A program made the position numbers and the translations under genes. This document shows, one piece after another, positions 10,732 to 19,694 of a stretch of 64,000 nt of DNA (position 1 is its first letter; each line of letters starts with the position of its first letter). Location of the stretch: positions 1 through 64,000 of the forward strand of contig JARKNX010000036.1 in the NCBI GenBank assembly GCA_029976025.1. Reading direction: 5' to 3'. This DNA is from Aggregatilineales bacterium (GTDB taxonomy: Bacteria > Chloroflexota > Anaerolineae > Aggregatilineales > Ch27). Under the pieces are notes generated by a model. The model ran no database searches and was not told where the DNA came from. It was given only the letters and a program-made list of their open reading frames with translations.

Positions 10732-11640
10732 ATGAATGAAGCGCCGCCTGTGGTTATCCACATTGAAGGGCTGACCAAGCATTACGGCAAGGTCAAAGCC
10801 CTCACTAACCTGAACCTTGATGTTTACAAGGGCGAGATCTTCGGCTACCTCGGCCCCAATGGAGCCGGCAAAACGACGACCATCCGCACCCTGGTGGATC
10901 TGATCCGCCCTACCGCCGGGCGGGCTTCCATCCTCGGCTTCGATGTCAACGCTGATAGCGTCAGGCTGCACGCGCATATCGGCAACCTGCCGGGGGAACT
11001 GGCCCTGTGGGATCACATGACCGGCTGGGGCGTGGTGCGCTACCTGGGCGGGCTGCGCGGCGGCGTGGACGAAAAGTACGTGGGCGAATTGGCCGGGCGG
11101 CTGGATATGGATATGACGCGCAAGGTCAGGGAATGTTCCTCCGGTATGAAGCGCAAGCTCGGCCTGATCCAGGCCCTGATGCACAGGCCGGAGGTGCTGA
11201 TCCTCGATGAGCCGACCAACGGTCTGGACCCGCTGGTGCAGAAGACCTTTCACCAGCTTATGCGCGAAGTCACCGCTGAGGGTCGCACGGTGTTTCTTTC
11301 CTCGCATAATCTGCCGGAGGTGGAGGCTATCTGTGACCGGGTGGGCATCCTGCGCCTGGGCAAGCTGGAGGCTGTCGAGCGTATCAGCGACCTCAAGCAG
11401 GTCCGCTTCCGCTGGATGACGCTGGCGCTGGACCAGCCGATTGACCCGGCGCCGTTCGCGAGCCTGACGGGAGTCTCCGATGTCACGGCCCACAACAACT
11501 CGATTCGCTTCCGCGTGACCGGCGATCTGGACCCGGTGATCAAGCTGGCCGCTCGCTACCATGTGGTGGACCTGAGCTACGAAGAACCCAGCCTGGATGA
11601 CATCTTCCTGGAGTATTACGGCAAGGGAGAGCAGGCGTGA
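10732..11640 (+). CDS. ABC-2 type exporter, ATP-binding subunit
   Basis: The start at 10732 (MNEAPPVVIHIEGLTKHYG) is chosen over 10663 because GGAGG lies six bases upstream. The 302-residue protein has Walker A GPNGAGKTTT, a degenerate signature CSSGMKRKL, Walker B VLILDEPTNGLD, the H-loop SSHNLPEVEAI and a C-terminal DrrA-like domain of about 85 residues. It powers a membrane exporter together with the two following permeases. Its stop overlaps the GTG start of the first permease (GTGA). The exported compound is unknown; drug, lipid or peptide export are all compatible with the family. Confidence 0.95.
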   Translation: MNEAPPVVIHIEGLTKHYGKVKALTNLNLDVYKGEIFGYLGPNGAGKTTTIRTLVDLIRPTAGRASILGFDVNADSVRLHAHIGNLPGELALWDHMTGWGVVRYLGGLRGGVDEKYVGELAGRLDMDMTRKVRECSSGMKRKLGLIQALMHRPEVLILDEPTNGLDPLVQKTFHQLMREVTAEGRTVFLSSHNLPEVEAICDRVGILRLGKLEAVERISDLKQVRFRWMTLALDQPIDPAPFASLTGVSDVTAHNNSIRFRVTGDLDPVIKLAARYHVVDLSYEEPSLDDIFLEYYGKGEQA

Positions 11641-12446
11641 ACAACACAGGCGTAATCTTTCGCCAGAGCCTGCATGACAACCGGAAGAGCATCTTCTGGT
11701 GGGGCGTGTGTATGGCCGCGCTGGCGTTTTACATGGTGATCGTATACCCCCTGATCAGCGAGTTTCAGCAGTTCAACCAGTTGATGGAAAGCCCGATCTT
11801 CGTGGCGCTGGTGGGCAGCATGCAGGGGCTGGAATTCACCACGCCGGCGGGCTTCCTGGGGGTGGAGTTCTTCTCCTGGGCGCCGCTGGTGCTGGCTGTC
11901 TACGCCGTCCTGTTTGGCCTCGGCATCGTCGGGGGTGAAGAGGCGCGGGGGACGCTGGACCTGCTGCTGAGCGCGCCGGTGCCGCGCTGGCGCGTCATTG
12001 CCGAGAAGTCGGCGACCTTCGTCATCGGGCTGGCCGTGATTCTGGGCCTGACGCTGATCGCGATGGTGCTTGGCGTGGCCGTCACGCCGGGGCTGGATAT
12101 CGGGCCGGGGATGATAGCGGTGGGTATGCTGAACGTGATGCCGGTCGTTGCGCTGATGGCGGCGATCACGCTGCTGCTGACGACGGTGCTGCGCTCGCGC
12201 ACGCAGGCGGGCGGCATCGCGGCGGGCATTATCGTGGCCTCGTACTTCCTCAACTCGCTCGCCGGCCTGGCCGATTCAGAGGTGCTTCGGGGGATTCAGC
12301 ACCTGTCGTTCTACAAGTATTACAATCCCTTTGGCGTGCTGGTTGACGGCATTGAATGGGGCAACTTCCTGTTTCTTCTGGCGGTCACGGGGGCGCTGTT
12401 CCTGGGATCGATTTACTTCTTCCAGCGGCGCGACCTGTCAGCCTAG
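11637..12446 (+). CDS. ABC-2 type exporter, permease subunit 1
   Basis: The 269-residue integral membrane protein has six predicted helices. It is GTG-started and overlaps the ATPase stop codon by four bases, so translation is coupled. The segment GGEEARGTLDLLLSAPVPRWR is the coupling loop typical of ABC-2 permeases of the ABC2_membrane_5 type. It ends with YFFQRRDLSA. It is a paralogue of the next gene, which carries nearly the same coupling loop and end, so the exporter is probably a heterodimeric-permease complex formed by tandem duplication. Confidence 0.92.
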   Translation: MNNTGVIFRQSLHDNRKSIFWWGVCMAALAFYMVIVYPLISEFQQFNQLMESPIFVALVGSMQGLEFTTPAGFLGVEFFSWAPLVLAVYAVLFGLGIVGGEEARGTLDLLLSAPVPRWRVIAEKSATFVIGLAVILGLTLIAMVLGVAVTPGLDIGPGMIAVGMLNVMPVVALMAAITLLLTTVLRSRTQAGGIAAGIIVASYFLNSLAGLADSEVLRGIQHLSFYKYYNPFGVLVDGIEWGNFLFLLAVTGALFLGSIYFFQRRDLSA

Positions 12447-12530
12447 CGCGCGGTTACCCGGCGGCGCGCCGTGTGATGGAATCAACCGGGCGGGCGGCGG
12501 AGGCCGCCCAACAGCGAAAGTGGCGGGGAG

Positions 12531-13331
12531 ATGAGCGGGGCAGGGATTATCTTCTGGCGGGCGCTGCGCGACTCACGGCGGGGGATCATCGGCTGGGGGG
12601 CGCTGCTGGGGGGCACGGCGCTGCTCTATATCAGCATTTTCCCCCAGATAGAAGGGCTGCTGGAAACGCTGGGGCCGTTTCTGGAAAACCCCCTGATCAG
12701 ATCGCTGATTGGAGATGTCGGGCAGTACACAACCCTGGGCGGGTACATGGGGATGAAGTTCCTGACAGTCGCCCCGGTGATGCTGTTCGTGTACGCCGTG
12801 GTCGTGGCGCTGGGGATCGTGGCCGGGGAAGAGGAGCGCGGCACGCTGGATGTCCTGCTCAGCACGCCCGCGCCGCGCTGGCAGATCATCGTCGAGAAGT
12901 TCGCGGCGCTGACCGTGGCCCTGCTCCTGATTCTGGCCCTTCTGCTGGCGGGGATGGTCCTGGGCGCGCTCCTGCTGCCGCCAGGCCTGGTGACGTTCGA
13001 AGCCTTGCTGGAAGCCGCCCTCAACATCCTGCCGGTGACGCTGTTTGTGGCGGCGCTGGCGCTGCTGCTCTCCACCGTGCTGCGGTCGCGTAACACGGCC
13101 GGGGCGGTGACGGGGGCGATTGTGGCCGCGGCTTACTTCATGACCACGCTGGGCGATATGGCCGGCGGCGTGGTCGGGGATATCAAGTACCTGTCGTTCT
13201 ACCAGTATTACGGCGGGACCAGCGTGATGACTTCCGGCATCCAGTGGGGGGGCTTCTTCGGCCTGCTGGCCGGGGCGGCGATCCTGCTCGGACTGTCGAT
13301 TTACGCCTTCCAGCGGCGCGACCTGCGATGA
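12531..13331 (+). CDS. ABC-2 type exporter, permease subunit 2
   Basis: The 266-residue protein is a paralogue of the upstream permease. N-termini align (MSGAGIIFWRALRDSRRG against MNNTGVIFRQSLHDNRKS), as do the coupling segment AGEEERGTLDVLLSTPAPRW and the C-terminal FQRRDLR. It has six predicted membrane helices. The start has GGCGGGGAG directly before it, closer than ideal. The 84-base gap after permease 1 has no promoter or terminator that I can see, so it is probably the third gene of the operon. Confidence 0.92.
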   Translation: MSGAGIIFWRALRDSRRGIIGWGALLGGTALLYISIFPQIEGLLETLGPFLENPLIRSLIGDVGQYTTLGGYMGMKFLTVAPVMLFVYAVVVALGIVAGEEERGTLDVLLSTPAPRWQIIVEKFAALTVALLLILALLLAGMVLGALLLPPGLVTFEALLEAALNILPVTLFVAALALLLSTVLRSRNTAGAVTGAIVAAAYFMTTLGDMAGGVVGDIKYLSFYQYYGGTSVMTSGIQWGGFFGLLAGAAILLGLSIYAFQRRDLR

Positions 13332-13404
13332 TCTGCGGCGGGCGGCACAACCTGATCCAGCGTGACGGCAGGGCCAGTAGCGAAGCTCCTCCACTTGCCG
13401 GGCA

Positions 13405-14580
13405 TCAGGGCTGGCCGGGCAGGTAAAGCTGCATCACGCCGCGTTTGCCATTCCACCGCCAGTCCGGGTCGGCGCGGTCCAGGGCGGCCATCAGGTCGTC
13501 GGAGAGGCCGGCTATGCCGTCGCTCTTGAGGGCGCGCAGGCACAACAGCGGCGCCGGGAAGTCGCGCACGACGGCGGCGAAGGAGAGGCTCCCCGGCCAC
13601 ATGATATCGCCGACCATCCGGCGGTAATTGACATCCCCTTTGGCGATAGCCAGCCGGGCCGGGGCCAGCCTGGCCCGCAGCAGCGGCGGCATCTCCCACA
13701 GGGTGCGCGTGCTGTTCCAGTACGGATCGCAGGCCAGCCACAGCCGCCGCCCCAGCGCGGCCTGAAGGCGCTCGCTCATCCGGCGGACGGCGCCGCCCCG
13801 CGCTTCGGCCAGTTCCAGGAAGCGCAGCACGTCCGGTATCGTGGCATCGCTGACATAGGTAGGGTGGCGCTTGAGGTGCAGGATGACCTCGGCTGGGATG
13901 ACCTCCAGCAGGGCGTCAATCAACACGATGTCCATCGCTATCTCGCGCCCGTAGTTGTCGGCGATGTAGTGAGTCGGGCCGCTGCCGGTGAGGAGCTGGC
14001 GCACGGCGGCGGCGCTGTCATCGATCAGCAGGTCGTCATGGGCGATTTCGGTGCCGCGCTCCAGCGACCAGCGAAAGCTCAGATCGATCCGGTTGCCCCA
14101 CAGCGCGCTGTGCAGCAGGCCGTTGAGCCGCGCCTCGGCGGGCACATCCGGTCCGTTCAGAGCCAGCGCCTCCTCCACCATCTCCCACAGCCCGGCGCCG
14201 CGCTCCTCCTCTTGCTTGATCGGCAGGAAAGGGTCGCGCCCGGTCTCCCACCACCAGATCGCCTCGATCAGCAGCCGGTAGGTGTACACCTCGGCGAAGA
14301 ACCATTCCGTATGGTGCCAGGTCTCGCCGAGGTGAGGGCCGGCCTCGTCCCACCAGGCATCGAGGTCTGGCGCGGGCAGGCGCAGGAGCGGGATGCGCCC
14401 ATCCGCGGCGACGCTGTCGCGCAGGGCCAGGATGCCCGCTTTAATCGCAGCGGGGTAATCCGGATTGGTGTCGCAGGTCTGCTGCAAAATCTCCGGGACG
14501 CGCACGCGCATCGTATTGCTGGCGAAGGCGTTGCTGTGATCGGTGCGGATGGGCGGCGGGCCGCCTTCAGGTCGGGCCAT
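13405..14580 (-). CDS. DUF89 / ARMT1-like damage-control phosphatase
   Basis: The 391-residue protein carries the hallmark residues of the DUF89 family (metal-dependent carbohydrate-phosphate phosphatases, subfamily III/ARMT1-like). These are LWGNRIDLS (about 155), the metal-site motif IADNYGREIAMD (about 205) and KGDVNYRR (about 318), in the right order. The N-terminal helical domain with WHHTEWFFAEVYTYR is also typical. Family members remove damaged or surplus phosphometabolites using Co, Ni or Mg ions. It has an ATG start with GAGGGA upstream and appears to be a single-gene unit convergent with the ABC operon. The substrate is not evident. Confidence 0.88.
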   Translation of the reverse strand: MARPEGGPPPIRTDHSNAFASNTMRVRVPEILQQTCDTNPDYPAAIKAGILALRDSVAADGRIPLLRLPAPDLDAWWDEAGPHLGETWHHTEWFFAEVYTYRLLIEAIWWWETGRDPFLPIKQEEERGAGLWEMVEEALALNGPDVPAEARLNGLLHSALWGNRIDLSFRWSLERGTEIAHDDLLIDDSAAAVRQLLTGSGPTHYIADNYGREIAMDIVLIDALLEVIPAEVILHLKRHPTYVSDATIPDVLRFLELAEARGGAVRRMSERLQAALGRRLWLACDPYWNSTRTLWEMPPLLRARLAPARLAIAKGDVNYRRMVGDIMWPGSLSFAAVVRDFPAPLLCLRALKSDGIAGLSDDLMAALDRADPDWRWNGKRGVMQLYLPGQP

Positions 14581-14722
14581 TATCCCTCACATATTTGTCG
14601 GGTCTGTCTCCGGGGCCATTGTAACCCGTCCCGCGACTCTTTGAACAGGCGGCGGGCTACAACTGGCGCGCCCGGTGTGCGTATAGAAGATCATCGTACG
14701 TTTGAACTGTGAGGATGAAAAA

Positions 14723-15127
14723 ATGCAGCCGCTTGATGAGGAGTACATGGTCCGGCGTGAGAAGCAGATCCGGGAGCTATATTCGCTGCGCGCCAGCGCC
14801 TGGGCCTGCCTTGTTTTCGGGCTGGCGCTGCTCGGCCTTTCGGTTGTGCTCATGGTTGGCGGGAGCGGAGGGCTGGGCGTGGCGCTGTTCCTGATCGCGC
14901 TGGCCTTTGAGGCGGGAGCCGCCTTTATATTCGCCGACTACTACGGAAAGAAGGCCGCCGACCGGGCCATCCAGGAGGAGCGTGAGCGCCTCCTGATGCT
15001 TTACAGCCGGGCGGATAAGCCGAAGCGCAGCGCGGAGGAGGATGCCTTCCGGCTGGCGGATGACGGCGAGATGGAAGAAGAGGCGCCGGTCCCGCTGGAT
15101 ACCCTGACGGGCCGCGAACGTGGATGA
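14723..15127 (+). CDS. Small two-helix membrane protein of unknown function
   Basis: The track begins at a TTG at 14702, but the ATG at 14723 has GAGG upstream and is preferred. The 134-residue protein has a charged N-terminus (RREKQIRELYSLR), two adjacent membrane helices (about 24-47 and 50-70) and a long acidic cytoplasmic tail with coiled-coil character (QEERERLLMLYSR). Topology suggests both ends are cytoplasmic. I cannot assign a function. Confidence 0.75.
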   Translation: MQPLDEEYMVRREKQIRELYSLRASAWACLVFGLALLGLSVVLMVGGSGGLGVALFLIALAFEAGAAFIFADYYGKKAADRAIQEERERLLMLYSRADKPKRSAEEDAFRLADDGEMEEEAPVPLDTLTGRERG

Positions 15128-15141
15128 GCGGGCAGCGGCGC

Positions 15142-15486
15142 TTATCTGGACAGGAGCGAACGGATCGAGGGCGCTGTGGCCGGCGGCGTTGGCTCCGCCA
15201 GTATCGCGGCGTCGCCGCTCAGGAGGCTCCCCAGAATATCGCAGTTCTGCGGCGCGCCGTCTTCGCTGTCGCCCTCAATGACGTCGCAGCTTTCTATCGC
15301 GCTGTCAACGGCGGCGGCAGGGGCGGGCGCGGGCACATTCTGGGCCAGGGTGGCAGAGGCGCGGCTCAGCATAAGCGCTGCCCCGGCCAGGAGCAGGGCC
15401 GCTGCGACAAGGGTGAGCAGGAATCGCGTACGCATGTGCCGGTATTCCTCCAGAACGATAAGCGCCGTCCGGATGTGTGCCTGCAC
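15142..15486 (-). CDS. Small membrane-anchored or secreted hypothetical protein
   Basis: The 114-residue ORF lies on the same strand as sbcC, 59 bases after it. One hydrophobic segment (LLTLVAAALLLAGAALML) is followed by an exported Ala/Pro-rich part with two Cys in SCDVIEGD and NCDILGS. Two starts are credible. GTG at 15486 has a full AGGAGGT eight bases upstream. ATG at 15435 (MRTRFLL) has GGAGGAA upstream and would give a normal signal peptide of 97 residues in total. Both ribosome-binding sites are real sequence; which is used is open. Function unknown. Confidence 0.65.
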   Translation of the reverse strand: MQAHIRTALIVLEEYRHMRTRFLLTLVAAALLLAGAALMLSRASATLAQNVPAPAPAAAVDSAIESCDVIEGDSEDGAPQNCDILGSLLSGDAAILAEPTPPATAPSIRSLLSR

Positions 15487-15545
15487 GTAATCATACCTCC
15501 TGGGTCCGATATTGTCTACGCCCGCAGTCTTTGCCAGGGGGGAGG

Positions 15546-18107
15546 TTAGCGGACCTGAACCCGGCTGCCGGAGGGCGTCTTTTCCACCTCCAGCCGGGCG
15601 GGGAAGGCGTCGCGCAGGTCGTCCATGTGCGTGATCACCAGAATCAGGTCGAAGTCAGCGGCAACGGCGTTGATCGCCTCCACCAGCCGTTCGCGCCCGG
15701 CGGCGTCCTGCGTGCCGAAGCCTTCATCCACGAACAGCGTGCGCAGGGCGGCCCCGGCCCGCCGCGCCAGCAGCTTGCTGAGGGCGATGCGCAGGGCGAA
15801 GTTGATGCGGAACGCCTCCCCGCCGCTGAAGAGGGCGTAGTCGCGCAGCCCGGCCTCGTCGGCGATGGCGATATCCAGCGTCTCCACCGTCTCGCCGCTG
15901 ACTGTCTCCCGCTGCGTGCTCAGGCGCACCCGCATCCGGCCGTCGGTCATGCGGCCCAGCAGGGCATTGGCGTCCGCTTCTAGCTCCGGGATGGCGGCTT
16001 CGATGATCAGGGCGGGGATGCCGTTGCGACCAAACGCCTGGCGAAGCTGGTCATAGAGGCCCGCCTGATCCAGCAGGGTCGCCCGCCGCTCCGCCAGCGA
16101 GTCGCGGCGCTGGCCGGCCGCTTCCAGAGCGTGGAGGGCCTGCCCGGCGCGGGCGCGCTTCTCCCCGGCCACCTGCACGGCGGACCGGGCGCGGGCGGCC
16201 TCGTCAAAGCGGCGGTTGGCTTCCGCCACCAGCGCCTTGAGCCGCTCCACATCCTCAGTCAGGGCGGCATGGGCCGCTCCTTCCTCCAGCCGGACGGCGC
16301 GCAGCCGCGCCAGCCGCTTCTGCGCCGCTTCCAGCCCCCGGCGGGCTTCGGGCAGGGCATCCTGGGCCAGCCGCAGCTCCTGCTGCTGGACTTCGTAGGC
16401 GCGGAAGGAGGCCAGATTCTCGCGGGCTTCGGTGTGGGCGGCCCGGTCGTAGCCCAGCGTCTCGATTTCGGCCTGCACCACCGCTAACTGCGCCCGCGCT
16501 TCGGCGGCGTAATCTCCGGCGGCCAGCGCCGCCTCCACGCTGGCCAGGGCGGCCCGCGCTTCTGTCCGGCGCAGATCGGCGTCGCGGGCGGTCTCCTGCC
16601 GGGCGCGGAGTTCGCCGGCCTGCCGCCGCAGCGGGTTGAGCTGGCCCAGCTCCGCCTGTAGCGTCTGGATCAGGGCTTCCTGCTGCGCCGTTTCCTCATG
16701 AAGGGCGGCCAGGCGCTCGCGGTTGGCGCGGAAGGCGTCGCCGCGCGCCGTGCCTTCCACCTGGTAGCGGGCCAGCAGATCCGCCCGCTGAACTGGCGAA
16801 AGCGGCTGCTGACAGGTGGGACAGAGCGCGGACTCGGGGTCAGCGGCGTTCAGCGTATCCATCCGCCCCTTGATCGCGTTCATCTCCTCATGCAGACTTT
16901 TGTTCGCGCTGCGCAGAGTCGCCGCCTCGGCAGCGAGATCGGCGATCGTCCCCCGGGCGGAGTCGCGCTCGGCCTCGCGCGCTTCCAGCGTCTGGATGGC
17001 CGTCTCCACCTGACCCAGCTCGGCCTCGATCTCGTCCGTGCCGGCGGTCAGGCGATCCAGCGCCTCGATTGCGCCGCGGTGATCGGCCGCCTGCGCTTCC
17101 AGGGCGGCGCGCGCCGCCGCGATCTGGCTCTCCAGCGCGTGCCGGCGGGAGTCGGCATCCTGCATCGCCATCAGCTTGTCGCTCAGGGAAAGGTCGGCCT
17201 GGCGGGCTGTCTCCAGCGCGGCGAAGCCGGATTCGATCGCCTCCTGCCGGGCCAGAATCGCCTCGTAGCCGCCGATGCGCTCGCTCAGGCGGTCCAGCTC
17301 GGCCAGGGCGGCGCGCTCATCGTTTTCGTATTCGCCCAGCCGCCGGGCCAGATCGTGCAGCCGGTCAGAGGCAGCGCGGAGCTGCGCCGGGGCATCTTTC
17401 ACCGCGTCGTAAAGCTGCTCCGCCTCTTGCAGGGTGCGTTCGGCTTCGGTGTAATCCGCTTCCGCCGTGGCAAAATCCTGCTCCAGCCGCGGGCGGCGGG
17501 CCAGGTCTTCCTCGATCTGCTCCAGCCGCCCGGCGATGTTATCCAGCGCGGTGTCGATCTCGCTCAGGCGGTCGCGCGCCCGGTTGGCGGCCAGACCCCA
17601 GGAGTCCAGCCCCAGGATATCGCCCAGAATTTGCTTGCGCTGGGCGGGCGGGCGGATGGTGAAGGCGTCCGCCCGGCCTTGCTGCAGGAAGGCGCTGTGG
17701 ACGAAGGTATCGTAGTCCAGGCGGAGGAGGGCGTTCAGCCGGGCCTGAGTATCGCGCAGGGAAGGGGCGCTGATCTCGCTGAAGCTGCCGGACGCCCGAT
17801 CGCGGAGAAAGAGGCTGAGCGCGCCCGCCCGGCGGCGGCGATCGCGCTGGCGGACGACGCGATACAGGTCGCCGTTCTGCTCAAAGTCCAGTTCCACGCT
17901 CATATCGTCCGCGCCGAGCGCGATCAGCTCCAGATCGCTGCGGGCGCGGGAGCGGCCCCACAGCGCCCAGGTGATGGCGTCCAGCAGCGAGGATTTGCCC
18001 GCCCCGTTAGGGCCGCTGAGCACAGCCAGATGCAGGCCCTCGAAGCTGATCGGGTCCGGGGCGCGGTAGGGCAGGAAGTTGTGCAGCGCGAGTCGTACAG
18101 GCAGCAT
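15546..18107 (-). CDS. sbcC: SbcC/Rad50-type DNA repair ATPase
   Basis: The 853-residue SMC-like ATPase pairs with the SbcD nuclease to process DNA hairpins and double-strand ends. Visible features are N-terminal Walker A SGPNGAGKSSLLDAITWALWG (residue about 31), two long Ala/Glu/Arg-rich coiled-coil arms (about 190-420 and 440-670), the zinc hook CPTC between them (about 427), the ABC signature LFSGGEAFRINFALR and Walker B TLFVDEGFGTQD near the C-terminus. It is somewhat shorter than E. coli SbcC (about 1,050 residues), mostly in the arms. SbcD is not adjacent here; it lies at 23739-24965 on the same strand with other genes between. Confidence 0.94.
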   Translation of the reverse strand: MLPVRLALHNFLPYRAPDPISFEGLHLAVLSGPNGAGKSSLLDAITWALWGRSRARSDLELIALGADDMSVELDFEQNGDLYRVVRQRDRRRRAGALSLFLRDRASGSFSEISAPSLRDTQARLNALLRLDYDTFVHSAFLQQGRADAFTIRPPAQRKQILGDILGLDSWGLAANRARDRLSEIDTALDNIAGRLEQIEEDLARRPRLEQDFATAEADYTEAERTLQEAEQLYDAVKDAPAQLRAASDRLHDLARRLGEYENDERAALAELDRLSERIGGYEAILARQEAIESGFAALETARQADLSLSDKLMAMQDADSRRHALESQIAAARAALEAQAADHRGAIEALDRLTAGTDEIEAELGQVETAIQTLEAREAERDSARGTIADLAAEAATLRSANKSLHEEMNAIKGRMDTLNAADPESALCPTCQQPLSPVQRADLLARYQVEGTARGDAFRANRERLAALHEETAQQEALIQTLQAELGQLNPLRRQAGELRARQETARDADLRRTEARAALASVEAALAAGDYAAEARAQLAVVQAEIETLGYDRAAHTEARENLASFRAYEVQQQELRLAQDALPEARRGLEAAQKRLARLRAVRLEEGAAHAALTEDVERLKALVAEANRRFDEAARARSAVQVAGEKRARAGQALHALEAAGQRRDSLAERRATLLDQAGLYDQLRQAFGRNGIPALIIEAAIPELEADANALLGRMTDGRMRVRLSTQRETVSGETVETLDIAIADEAGLRDYALFSGGEAFRINFALRIALSKLLARRAGAALRTLFVDEGFGTQDAAGRERLVEAINAVAADFDLILVITHMDDLRDAFPARLEVEKTPSGSRVQVR

Positions 18108-18343
18108 AAGCGGTATCCGGTGCGGCGGATCATCCGAAGGGCCGCGTATGCTCCCTAGTGTAATCGGAGTGGGCGGCTTCGGCTATCTCTTGCTCCTGTC
18201 TGTCGCTATTAGCCAGAATGCGTGAATAATTCATGAAATCGCGCCGGTAACTCTGGACTCCGGTTTTGTTTCATGAGACAGTGTAGAGGAGTACCTTAAC
18301 ATGCTCATATCTCGTGACGGGTCGTATTGGAAAGGGCACAGCC

Positions 18344-18664
18344 ATGGAATTCCTTTTAACGTTCACGGATCACGCGAAGCAGCGGTTGATAGAGCGCAAT
18401 ATCTGCCCTGACGAGGTCGAGTATGTAATTCGTTTCGGCCTCAAAGAGCATCGCGCCGGCTGTGTTGCGTACTATCTGGCGAAACGGTGTATCCCTGCAG
18501 CCGATCGGCGTAACCAGCGTATCTGCCAGCTTGAGGGCCTGACGGTGCTTGTCGGGCAGCCCGGTCAGAACGGGTTGCCGGTCATCACGCTTTATCGCAA
18601 CCGGGAGGGGGGCCTTAAGAATCACCGGCGGAAAACAAAGTACGATCGTCGGGAAGTCGCCTGA
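18344..18664 (+). CDS. DUF4258-like small protein
   Basis: The ATG at 18344 (MEFLLTFTDHAKQRLIERN) is preferred over 18314 because AAAGGGCA precedes it. The 106-residue protein matches the DUF4258 pattern: a HAKQRLIERNI helix, an EVEYVIRFG helix and a late strand VITLYRNR. This fold is shared with some RelE/BrnT-like toxins and stand-alone proteins. No antitoxin-like partner is adjacent. The 236-base divergent region to sbcC is relatively AT-rich. It contains the palindrome TGAATAATTCA (18223-18233) and TCATGAAA/TTTCATGA (18231-18238, 18269-18276), possible operators. A terminator follows. Confidence 0.72.
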   Translation: MEFLLTFTDHAKQRLIERNICPDEVEYVIRFGLKEHRAGCVAYYLAKRCIPAADRRNQRICQLEGLTVLVGQPGQNGLPVITLYRNREGGLKNHRRKTKYDRREVA

Positions 18665-18737
18665 TCCAGAAGTCGGGATACGTCGTCAGTCTAATTCCGT
18701 AAGTGGCTTCGGCAACCAGAGATAGAGCTGTTAACAA

Positions 18738-18766
18738 AGAGGGCCAGCGCAGGCTGGCTCTTTTTG
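18738..18766 (+). terminator. Rho-independent terminator after the DUF4258 gene
   Basis: AGGGCCAGC and GCTGGCTCT pair around a GCAG loop and are followed by TTTTTG. It is oriented for the plus-strand DUF4258 gene and lies just before the end of the convergent AEC gene. Confidence 0.85.
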
Positions 18767-18778
18767 TTTCCCGCCGCG

Positions 18779-19687
18779 TCACCGCACCAGGGCCAGCAGC
18801 ACGCTCAGCGTCAGGGCGCTGGCGACGGTGCTGGTCAGGATGACGGAGGTGGTGAATTCCTCGTCGCTGCCGAACTGAGTAGCCAGCGCCCCGCTGATGA
18901 TGGCCGTCGGTGTCCCGGCCTGCAGGATCATGACCTGGCGCGTCACGCCGGTGATGCCCATCACGGCTACCAGCCCGAAGGCCAGCAGCGGCGAGACGAC
19001 CAGCCGGAGCGCCGTCGCCAGCGCGATCGGCCCCAGCCGCCCGCGCAGACGGGTATGGATCAACTGCAGGCCGAGCAGGACGGTCATGACCGGCACGGCG
19101 GCCTGGCCGAGCAGCGTCACCGCCCGCTGGATGGGCAGCGGCAGCGCCGTCCCGGTCAGGCTGAGGGTCAGGCCGAGCACCAGCCCGTAGATCATCGGCA
19201 CCCTGACCACGTTGAGCAGCGACTGTCTGACCGGCACCGATCCGCGCGACGCCAGAAAGACGCCGAAGGTGTTGACGATGATTGTCGAGACGACGAAGAA
19301 CACCATCGCCCGCTCGTAGCCCGTATCGCCGAAAGCGAACTCGTTGAGCGGCAGGCCGATATTGGCGGAATTTGTCAGCAGGACGCACAGCAGAAATGCG
19401 CTTTGCAGCCGCTGATCGTAGCGCAGGGCGCGCGTCAGCGCGTAGCCGATGGCGGCCAGCAGGAGGGTGAGGACGATCTCGAAGACGGCGATCTGCCCGA
19501 ACTCGTCTGAAGTCAGGCTGGAGCGCGCGATGCCGTCCAGCACCAGGAACGGCGAAAAGAGGTAGACAATCAGGGTGGAAAGCGTGCGGGTATCGGGTTT
19601 GAAACGCCAGGCGAAGAGCGACGCGACGGCCACGGCCAGCACCAGCGGCCCCATCACATTGAGGGCGAAGTCCAGCAGAATCGACAT
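18779..19687 (-). CDS. AEC (auxin efflux carrier) family transporter
   Basis: The 302-residue protein has about ten hydrophobic helices arranged as two five-helix halves, the AEC layout. Recognisable segments are LLTNSANIGLPLNEFAFGD in the first half and ILQAGTPTAIISGALATQFGSD in the second, matching the conserved crossover motifs with Asn and Pro. Family members export organic acids or amino-acid derivatives. The start has AAGGATAA upstream. It is the last gene of the minus-strand operon, 7 bases after the YfhO-like gene. Confidence 0.9.
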   Translation of the reverse strand: MSILLDFALNVMGPLVLAVAVASLFAWRFKPDTRTLSTLIVYLFSPFLVLDGIARSSLTSDEFGQIAVFEIVLTLLLAAIGYALTRALRYDQRLQSAFLLCVLLTNSANIGLPLNEFAFGDTGYERAMVFFVVSTIIVNTFGVFLASRGSVPVRQSLLNVVRVPMIYGLVLGLTLSLTGTALPLPIQRAVTLLGQAAVPVMTVLLGLQLIHTRLRGRLGPIALATALRLVVSPLLAFGLVAVMGITGVTRQVMILQAGTPTAIISGALATQFGSDEEFTTSVILTSTVASALTLSVLLALVR

Positions 19688-19694
19688 AGGCGGA

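Noticed and set aside
16698-18158. 486-codon ORF opposite sbcC
   Set aside because: Shadow frame of a coiled-coil gene; no motif and no start signal.
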